Assembly (NCBI GenBank): GCA_003646055.1
Contig: QNDZ01000074.1
Coordinates: 1-8,026, forward strand
Direction: 5' to 3'
Source of the DNA: a bacterium
Lineage (GTDB): Bacteria; Hydrothermota; UBA3072; B12-G15
DNA: 8,026 bases
Positions 1-5,133 of this stretch are shown here, in pieces. Position numbers and translations under genes: made by a program. Under the pieces are notes generated by a model. It was given only the letters and a program-made list of their open reading frames with translations, searched no databases and was not told where the DNA came from. Numbering within the stretch: position 1 is the first letter of the stretch; each line of letters opens with the position of its first letter.

Positions 1-1068
1 AGCAATACATCCATCAGAGGAGGTTGCAGAATTCCAGAAGTCAGCAAGGAATATGCCTTTCTCTCTTACAAGATGCCATTCCCACTCAAAGAGTTTAAGC
101 CTTTCCTCAGGGGTCGGCATAAGTTCAAGGGTGAATCCCCTGCCAATGGGCATATACTGGAATATCCATCCGTAAATTGCACCCTGCTCAACAAAGTAGA
201 ATTTATAGAATTCATCACTCATTATCGTGTTTATGTTCCACCTTGTTGCTGTGATGGATATCCCAAAAGGCACGCCTGCTGTCCTCAAATTCTGGAATGC
301 CTGGAGGATTCTGTCAAACACGCCCTTGCCCCTTCTGTAATCTGTTTCCTCCCTCATTCCTTCCACAGAAATGGAGGGTGTTACATTGCCAAGTTCTGCA
401 AACCTCTTTGCCTTTTCAGGTGTGATGAGTGTTCCATTGGTGTACATCAGGAAGTAAGAGTCATTGTGTTTCTCATAAAGGTCAAGGATTGTCTTCCCTT
501 CACTCTTATAAAGCAGTGGTTCTCCTCCAGATATTACAAAGAAGTTTGCACCCCATAATTCCTTTGCCTGGGAGATAATCTCGTCAAGCACTGGCCATGG
601 GAGTGTCTCCTTGTTTTTTCCGCTGCTGGCTGCATAACATCCGATACATTGGAGGTTGCACATCTTGGTTGGGCTTATTGTCATGAATACAGGTGGTCTG
701 TAACCATACTTCTCAAGGAATTCCATCCTTTTGTAGAAACCACCAAAGAAAACATTCCCTAGGAATACCTCAAGGAGTCCCCTTGATGCCTTTTTTGATA
801 TATTGCCACTTGCTATTGCCCTGTCTATTGACCTGAGTAAAGCCCTTCCCATATAGTACTTGTCTTCCTGAACCTTGACAGGTCTGTTGTCAGGATTACC
901 AACAATGAGGTCTTCGTATATCTTCCTCTCCATATTCTTTATTACCCATCTCCTCAATCCATCATTATGCAGTGCAGCAGATGAGAGGGTGAGTATGGAT
1001 TTTGCCGCAATCTTCTTTGTAAGCCCTATTTTCTTTCCGTTCCTTTTACCATTTCCGTTTCCCTTCAT
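1..1068 (-). CDS. Radical SAM protein, second of a tandem pair (3' end outside window)
   Basis: The first 356 codons are present and the frame is open to the left edge. Residues 1-125 form a basic, probably helical N-terminal extension that starts with a Gly/Asn/Lys-rich stretch. The radical SAM core follows, with a CX3CX2C cluster motif at C137, C141 and C144 (CNLQCIGCYA), a GGEP motif at 181-184 that contacts SAM in this superfamily, and YTNGTLIT at 209-216. C354, in the last visible residues, is probably the first cysteine of a C-terminal SPASM-like auxiliary cluster domain cut off by the window. The start is set by an AGGAGG site at 1073-1078, four bases before ATG. The gene begins 12 bases after the stop of the upstream radical SAM gene, so both should share one transcript. 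Both proteins share a YxP[VI]GRG...PTPE[EQ]R segment (305-323 here), so they are probably paralogues. Substrate unknown; iron-sulfur, SAM-dependent radical chemistry in the cytoplasm is inferred from the family. Confidence 0.9.
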   Translation of the reverse strand, partial: MKGNGNGKRNGKKIGLTKKIAAKSILTLSSAALHNDGLRRWVIKNMERKIYEDLIVGNPDNRPVKVQEDKYYMGRALLRSIDRAIASGNISKKASRGLLEVFLGNVFFGGFYKRMEFLEKYGYRPPVFMTISPTKMCNLQCIGCYAASSGKNKETLPWPVLDEIISQAKELWGANFFVISGGEPLLYKSEGKTILDLYEKHNDSYFLMYTNGTLITPEKAKRFAELGNVTPSISVEGMREETDYRRGKGVFDRILQAFQNLRTAGVPFGISITATRWNINTIMSDEFYKFYFVEQGAIYGWIFQYMPIGRGFTLELMPTPEERLKLFEWEWHLVREKGIFLADFWNSATSSDGCIA

Positions 1069-1080
1069 TATACCTCCTTT

Positions 1081-2547
1081 TTATGCTACTGTTTTTTGAG
1101 TCTTTTCAGGGGAGTATTCCTCACCCTTCTTTTTTGCCTCCATGAATCTATAATAATGCTCTTTGTTAAAAGGACAACCCGGGTCAGGTGCAAGAAAGTC
1201 ATTGAAGTACTGGTATGCCCTTGCCCTGCATCCGCCACAAACAGTGAAGTATGGACATGTTCTGCATGCATTCTCTTTATAATTTCTCAGGGTCCTCATT
1301 ATTGGATGTCCGTTCCAGAGATAGTCAAAGTCATCTTGAAGAACATTACCAAGTGACACCTCTGGCATATACACACAGGGTGTAAGGGTTCCATCAGGCT
1401 GAAGCGCAGCGTATGCCCTGCCAGCACCACATCCACCAATAATCTCTGCAACAACACCAAGTTCCTTCACCTTCAGGTCTGCATAGTGGGCAAGTATCAC
1501 AGAATCACCCTGAAACATCTTGCAATACGCACCCATCACGGGTGATGTGGTTGCAATTACATGATGTCCAGCATCCAGCTGGTCATACATGATTCTGTAT
1601 AGTTCGTCCCTCTGCTCTGGTGTTGGGTCGTTTTCAAATCCACCCCTTCCAACAGGTATATAGTTATACACAATCACTTTGTATGCACCGAGTTCCTCCC
1701 TCAATTTCAATATCCCCCTGAATTCATCATGGGTTTCTTTTGTATGGGTATAGGCAATACAGGTTATAACACCATGTTTTATTAAGGTTTTTATACCATC
1801 AACAGCCCTCTTCCACATGCCAGGCACACCCCTGAATTCATCGTGTTTCATCGGGTCTGCAGCATCAATGCTTACCTGTACATAGCCAAAGCCAATATCA
1901 GCAATTCTTTCTGCGATTTCATCTGTTATCAATGTGCCGTTTGTTGCAATGGACATGTATAATCCCTTCTTCTTTGCATATTCTGCTATCTTAAAAAAGT
2001 CTTTTTCAATGAGCGGTTCTCCGCCTGAGAAGAAAAGGCTGGGAATATCCCTTTCAGCAAGTATATCAACCACCCTTAGTCTTTCCTCTGTGGTGAGTTC
2101 CCTCACGCCTTCTTTGCCCTTGGCACTTGCACTCTGGTAGCAGTGTTTACATCTCAAGTTGCATTTGTTTGTGTAGTTCCAGACAATCATCAACGGGTCT
2201 GCAAAAATCTGGGGTGTTCCAAAACCGTGCTCATCAAGGGAACGCATTGCATTCCTGAAAATCTTCCTGATAGTGGGATTTTTGAGTTCCTCCCTGAATG
2301 TTTCAATGTCCCTGTTGAAACTCCTCCTCACAACATCAAGCAGTTTTATGAGTGGATAATACCTGATTTTCATACCAGGGGGAATCTTTCCATCAATGTA
2401 AGCATCAAGCACCTTTTCAAAGGCATACCTTCCATCCCTGTCCTTCTTCAAAGAAGAAGCAATCACCTTTTTTGAGATTGTGCTGTCAAGAACGGATTTA
2501 AGACCTATAACATTTATTTTTGTTCTTGATACAACAAACAGGCTCAT
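1081..2547 (-). CDS. Radical SAM/SPASM domain protein
   Basis: A complete 488-residue protein. Residues 1-118 are a helical N-terminal region of unknown role. The radical SAM core has CX3CX2C at C129, C133 and C136 (CNLRCKHCYQ), SGGEP at 174-178 and ATNGTLIT at 201-208. The C-terminal SPASM domain has CX12GX4C (C373, G386, C391), then C428, C431, C437, C440 and C458, which is close to the full ligand set for two auxiliary [4Fe-4S] clusters in peptide-modifying and cofactor-building enzymes (PqqE, anSME, AhbC/NirJ-like families). Start choice: GTG at 2553 overlaps the GGGAGG site at 2553-2558, and ATG at 2550 is only two bases from it. ATG at 2547 has five-base spacing and is preferred. The stop of the upstream arsR gene overlaps these start codons and the ribosome binding site lies inside the end of arsR, so translation is probably coupled. 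Peptide maturase or cofactor-biosynthesis enzyme are both possible; I cannot assign the substrate. Confidence 0.93.
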   Translation of the reverse strand: MSLFVVSRTKINVIGLKSVLDSTISKKVIASSLKKDRDGRYAFEKVLDAYIDGKIPPGMKIRYYPLIKLLDVVRRSFNRDIETFREELKNPTIRKIFRNAMRSLDEHGFGTPQIFADPLMIVWNYTNKCNLRCKHCYQSASAKGKEGVRELTTEERLRVVDILAERDIPSLFFSGGEPLIEKDFFKIAEYAKKKGLYMSIATNGTLITDEIAERIADIGFGYVQVSIDAADPMKHDEFRGVPGMWKRAVDGIKTLIKHGVITCIAYTHTKETHDEFRGILKLREELGAYKVIVYNYIPVGRGGFENDPTPEQRDELYRIMYDQLDAGHHVIATTSPVMGAYCKMFQGDSVILAHYADLKVKELGVVAEIIGGCGAGRAYAALQPDGTLTPCVYMPEVSLGNVLQDDFDYLWNGHPIMRTLRNYKENACRTCPYFTVCGGCRARAYQYFNDFLAPDPGCPFNKEHYYRFMEAKKKGEEYSPEKTQKTVA

Positions 2548-2549
2548 CA

Positions 2550-2813
2550 TCACCTCCCTTTTTTGAACAATTTTTCCAGAAAACCCTTCACATTATCAAA
2601 AAGTTCGTGGTTCAACCCGTAATAAACCCACTTCTTATAACGCCTTTCCACAATCAAACCCACTTTTTTCAACACCTTCAGGTGATGGGAGATTGTGGGC
2701 TGGGTGAGTGAAAACCTCTTAACAATATCACTGACAGTCCTTGACTCATCCGCAATGTATTCAAGTATCTTTAGCCTGATGTTAGATGATAGCGCCCTGA
2801 AGATCTCCTCCAT
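2550..2813 (-). CDS. ArsR-family winged-helix transcriptional repressor
   Basis: An 87-residue protein, near the usual minimum for the family, that begins with EEIFRALSSNIRLKILEYI, typical of ArsR N-termini. The helix-turn-helix spans about residues 26-52, with the recognition helix around LTQPTISHHLKVLKKVGLI, followed by a wing (VERRYKKWVYYGLN). It has no cysteine and no ELCVCDL-type metal site, so it is not a classical arsenic or cadmium sensor; other metal sites in the family use His/Asp and cannot be excluded. GAGGAGGTG at 2818-2826 provides the ribosome binding site for ATG at 2813. It is the first gene of the operon with two radical SAM genes and sits just below a strong palindrome, so autoregulation is the simplest model. 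Its last codons contain the ribosome binding site of the next gene, and its TGA stop (2550-2552) overlaps the next gene's possible starts. Confidence 0.93.
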   Translation of the reverse strand: MEEIFRALSSNIRLKILEYIADESRTVSDIVKRFSLTQPTISHHLKVLKKVGLIVERRYKKWVYYGLNHELFDNVKGFLEKLFKKGR

Positions 2814-2824
2814 ATTTCACCTCC

Positions 2825-2848
2825 TCATATAGATAAGTTTCTATATGA
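2825..2848 (-). promoter_or_regulatory. Predicted ArsR operator (perfect 9-bp palindrome)
   Basis: TCATATAGA at 2825-2833 and TCTATATGA at 2840-2848 are exact reverse complements around a 6-base spacer. The size and AT-rich character match operators bound by ArsR-family dimers. It lies between the predicted -10 box and the arsR ribosome binding site, so a bound dimer would cover the transcription start. The palindrome is directly visible; binding by this ArsR protein is inferred. Confidence 0.7.
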
Positions 2849-2875
2849 ATATATGGGCTATTATCTTTTCCGCAA
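2848..2875 (-). promoter_or_regulatory. Predicted sigma-70 type promoter of the arsR-radical SAM operon
   Basis: Reading the minus strand, TTGCGG (2870-2875) is followed after 16 bases by TATATT (2848-2853). Transcription would start near 2841, inside the palindrome, giving a leader of about 28 bases before arsR. The -35 matches consensus weakly, so the exact boxes are uncertain; the position next to the operator supports the call. Confidence 0.5.
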
Positions 2876-2879
2876 CCCT

Positions 2880-2927
2880 AAAAATATCATAAGAATTTAA
2901 AGGCATTGAGGGTTTTTGGTTCTTATG
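2880..2927 (-). terminator. Possible terminator after the seven-helix membrane gene
   Basis: CATAAGAA (2888-2895) and TTCTTATG (2920-2927) form a perfect 8-bp inverted repeat with a 24-base loop. On the minus strand the stem is followed by ATATTTTTA, so it could end the sigma-factor operon before the arsR promoter. The stem is AT-rich and the loop long, so it would be a weak terminator; a protein-binding site is an alternative. Confidence 0.3.
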
Positions 2928-2975
2928 GTGAAACAGATTGAGAATCAACCTTTATTGAGGTTCATAAAACAAGCG

Positions 2976-4235
2976 TTATCTGTAAAATTTTATTTGAGGC
3001 ATTAACACGGTATCTCCTCTAACTTCCTGTATAGGGATTTCTCCCATATAAGAAGGTACCTTCCCCTGAAAGAGGAAACCCACGGTCACCTTCCCATCAG
3101 GTACGTTTGTGAATATATAAACTGAATCCCCTGGAACTGCATCCAGCAGAGAATAAGTCAGATAATTTATGTTCCATCTGAATCCCTTTTTACTGTATCT
3201 GAGGAGAAATACCCTCTTGGGAATAATCCCCTTTATTCTTCCTTTAACAACACCCTTCTCTACAGGACGGGAAAGTATGTTGTCATAAATCCATTTTTTT
3301 GCATTCCTGCTAACATAATATCTCCTATCACAAAGGAGCCCCTTAATCCATTCTCTCCTTTCCGGTGTAAGGTCAAGCCGTTTATATATGAAATAATACG
3401 GAACGAGGGATTTTTTAAGAGATGTAAAAAATATACTATCTGGCTGGAAAAGGTTATAATAATTGAAGGTAAATTCAGGTGGAGTTTCAATGGCCTTGGA
3501 CTGGGAAATTCCGTAAGAGGGTATAACAATAGAATATTCAATATTTCTACGTTCAACAATCTCTCTTTTTTCAGGAAGGTTGAAGAAAACAACACCTGCA
3601 ATGAAAAAGGGGATTATAAATGCAGGAAACCATTTCAGGTTCTCCCCTTTGATAAACTTAAAAAGGAATGTATAGAGACAGATATAATATGGAATGGCAA
3701 GAATGACTGTCCACTCTTTCATCTGATGGCTCATAAGTTCAAGCCCTGCACCAAGCAGGATATAAGATAAAATGAACGCAAAAATGTGGAAGATAGCAGT
3801 CTTTTTATTTCCCGGTGGAAGCGTGTAAATCATCAGTCCTGATAGTATAACAATAAGTGGAAGAATATTAAGGGATGTAAACAGTTTAACCCACCACAGG
3901 ATGCTTCTATTCAGGAATCCTATTACAGGGAGTATGAGAAGGATTCCAGCAATTATTCCACCGCAGAGCATCTTAAAGTTTGAGCCCGTCTGTCTCTTTA
4001 TTATCTGAACAAAAAGAAAGATGGAGTAGATATATAAACCTATTACCAGTGCCATAACGGTAAAGAAAACAGGGGTCTTCAGAAAAATGGTATTGATCGC
4101 AGCAGGAATAAGAACCCTTTTTGAAAATATCACGCGACTTGAAAGGGAGCCAGGAAAGGAAATACCTATCCCAATAAGCATAAGATATACCCCTATTGCC
4201 ACAGAGATAAACAGGAGTTTTTTATATGTATTCAT
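2976..4235 (-). CDS. Seven-helix membrane protein with extracytoplasmic C-terminal domain, function unknown
   Basis: A protein of 419 residues (420 if the preceding ATG at 4238 is used). I do not recognise a family. Counting from the 4238 start, hydrophobic segments lie at about 8-28, 57-79, 89-109, 117-139, 147-167, 176-196 and 201-220. Positive residues follow segments 2, 4 and 6 (KRQTGSNFK, PPGNKK, FKGEN-type loops), which by the positive-inside rule puts the N-terminus inside and residues 221-420 outside the membrane. The last 90 residues (GRIKGIIP..., then FTNVPDGKVTVGF) look like a small beta-sandwich similar to carboxypeptidase regulatory-like domains; this is a pattern-based guess. 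GAGGGG (4239-4244) abuts the first ATG, so the second ATG at 4235 has better spacing. The gene begins within 12 bases of the stop of the 70-residue gene and is third in the ECF sigma operon, which suggests a sensory or regulatory role for that sigma factor, though an envelope function controlled by it is equally possible. Confidence 0.8.
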   Translation of the reverse strand: MNTYKKLLFISVAIGVYLMLIGIGISFPGSLSSRVIFSKRVLIPAAINTIFLKTPVFFTVMALVIGLYIYSIFLFVQIIKRQTGSNFKMLCGGIIAGILLILPVIGFLNRSILWWVKLFTSLNILPLIVILSGLMIYTLPPGNKKTAIFHIFAFILSYILLGAGLELMSHQMKEWTVILAIPYYICLYTFLFKFIKGENLKWFPAFIIPFFIAGVVFFNLPEKREIVERRNIEYSIVIPSYGISQSKAIETPPEFTFNYYNLFQPDSIFFTSLKKSLVPYYFIYKRLDLTPERREWIKGLLCDRRYYVSRNAKKWIYDNILSRPVEKGVVKGRIKGIIPKRVFLLRYSKKGFRWNINYLTYSLLDAVPGDSVYIFTNVPDGKVTVGFLFQGKVPSYMGEIPIQEVRGDTVLMPQIKFYR

Positions 4236-4247
4236 CATCCCCTCTTT

Positions 4248-4460
4248 TTAGAACAACCTTAATTGCTGTTCCATAATTTTTGTAAAAGAACCTGCAATGG
4301 TCAGTGTCTTTATAAGAATAATGCAGAGTATGGTTAACCCTGGAAAAGAAGAGGTTATGGAGTAAAGGATTTCGGAACCGTTTCCCCTCTGAATGACTTT
4401 TTCAAAGTCAACATCGCATACTTCATACCCAAGTTTCTTTAAAGGAGAGTCTTCTCTCAT
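4248..4460 (-). CDS. Small single-pass membrane protein, candidate anti-sigma factor
   Basis: A 70-residue protein whose ATG overlaps the TGA of the sigma factor gene (ATGA), with GGAGG five to six bases upstream inside the end of the sigma gene; this layout makes it a real, coupled gene. Residues 1-37 are soluble and charged, containing a DVDFEKVIQR segment that faintly resembles the helix near the start of many anti-sigma domains. Residues about 38-58 are hydrophobic with one lysine (K51), followed by a short polar tail. It lacks the HX3CX2C zinc-finger motif and is shorter than typical anti-sigma factors. Its position directly after an ECF sigma gene is where anti-sigma factors normally sit, so a minimal membrane anti-sigma factor is the leading inference; a small accessory of the seven-helix protein encoded next is the alternative. 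Confidence 0.7.
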   Translation of the reverse strand: MREDSPLKKLGYEVCDVDFEKVIQRGNGSEILYSITSSFPGLTILCIILIKTLTIAGSFTKIMEQQLRLF

Positions 4461-4957
4461 GGCTCACCTCCATAAAACCTTTTGAAAATCTTTCTTGCCC
4501 TTGAAAGCCTTGACTTCACTGTCCCCACAGGGATATCAAAGATCTCCGCTATCTCCTCACATGTGAAATTTTCCACTTCTTTAAGAAGGAGCATGCTTCT
4601 CAAAACAGGAGGCATTTTTGAAAGTGCCCTTTCAATGTCAATCCTTTTCTCAATAGAAAGGGTTGACTTTTCTGGAACAGGGAAATCAAATTTAACCACA
4701 GGATTGTGCCTTGCAAAGTGATTAAGAACAAGGTTCGTGGTCACTTTGTATATCCAGGCATCAAAACTACCTCCCTTGAAGAGATGGAGTTTCCTGAAGA
4801 TTCTAATAAAAACATCCTGGGTCAGGTCCTTTGCTTCCTCTCTATGGTATACCATCCTGAAGATGTGGTTGTAAACCCTATCTTTATACTCTGAGTAAAT
4901 CATTCCCATTGCCTCTCTATCTCCTTTTTTCGCCTGTTCAATCAATGCCTCATCCAT
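4457..4957 (-). CDS. ECF (group IV) RNA polymerase sigma factor
   Basis: A 166-residue protein of normal ECF length with only the two core domains. Region 2 spans about residues 17-83, with the RVYNHIFRMV core-binding helix, the EEAKDLTQDVFIRIFRKL segment that contacts polymerase and melts the -10 element, and FDAWIYKVTTNLVLNH. Region 4 spans about 106-160, with LSKMPPVLRSMLLLKEVE and the helix-turn-helix FTCEEIAEIFDIPVGTVKSRLSRAR that reads the -35 element. There is no C-terminal extension. It directs transcription of a dedicated regulon, usually after release from a membrane-bound inhibitor. It is first in an operon with two membrane-protein genes and overlaps the next gene by four bases. 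No clear ribosome binding site precedes ATG 4957; instead a TATAAT box ends six bases upstream, suggesting a leaderless message. Confidence 0.95.
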   Translation of the reverse strand: MDEALIEQAKKGDREAMGMIYSEYKDRVYNHIFRMVYHREEAKDLTQDVFIRIFRKLHLFKGGSFDAWIYKVTTNLVLNHFARHNPVVKFDFPVPEKSTLSIEKRIDIERALSKMPPVLRSMLLLKEVENFTCEEIAEIFDIPVGTVKSRLSRARKIFKRFYGGEP

Positions 4958-4963
4958 GATTCC

Positions 4964-4992
4964 ATTATACTATAACAGTTAGAAAGTTAAAA
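4964..4992 (-). promoter_or_regulatory. Predicted promoter of the sigma operon, apparently leaderless
   Basis: Minus-strand TATAAT (4964-4969) is a perfect -10 box. A poor -35 candidate TTTTAA (4987-4992) lies 17 bases upstream. Six bases separate the -10 box from the A of the sigma factor ATG, so transcription would begin at or beside the start codon. Slightly further upstream, GTGAACC (4994-5000) could instead be an ECF-type -35 element, which would allow self-activation, but its partner -10 (CTGTTA, 4973-4978) is not convincing. Confidence 0.5.
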
Positions 4993-5082
4993 TGGTTCAC
5001 ATTAAATATGCGTTTATTATCCCACATAACATTTTACCATTATCTATATGCTCAAACTTTCCCACGAGATAAGGATTTTCCC

Positions 5083-5111
5083 TTGACATTCAAAAAACTT
5101 TATTTTAAAAT
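5083..5111 (+). promoter_or_regulatory. Strong sigma-70 type promoter of the surface repeat protein gene
   Basis: A perfect TTGACA (5083-5088) is followed after 17 bases by TAAAAT (5106-5111), five of six consensus bases. Transcription should start near 5118, leaving a leader of only about 16 bases that holds little more than the AAAGGAGGG ribosome binding site (5122-5130). The promoter position also argues that translation starts at 5134 and not at an in-frame ATG upstream. Confidence 0.8.
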
Positions 5112-5133
5112 CATAAAAAAGAAAGGAGGGTAT

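Noticed and set aside
73..558. Plus-strand open frame of 161 codons
   Set aside because: It lies wholly antisense to the radical SAM gene, whose frame encodes the CX3CX2C and GGEP motifs; the plus-strand product is unlike any known protein and has no ribosome binding site of note.
2143..2475. Plus-strand open frame of 110 codons
   Set aside because: Antisense to the N-terminal half of the complete radical SAM/SPASM gene, which has clear domain evidence.
2947..2962. AACCT/AGGTT hairpin downstream of the seven-helix gene
   Set aside because: A 5-bp stem with no following T-run on the minus strand is too weak to call a terminator.
3260..3601. Minus-strand open frame of 113 codons in another frame of the seven-helix protein gene
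   Set aside because: It is nested in a longer coherent frame with regular membrane segments and has no supporting start signal.
5041..5050. TATCTATATG, identical to one side of the predicted ArsR operator
   Set aside because: Only a half-site; the matching second arm is absent at the right spacing, and a 10-base AT-rich match can occur by chance.
5008..5133. Upstream extension of the secreted protein to ATG 5008
   Set aside because: The extension would contain the TTGACA/TAAAAT promoter and ribosome binding site, and its 42 residues do not resemble a domain; ATG 5134 is better placed.
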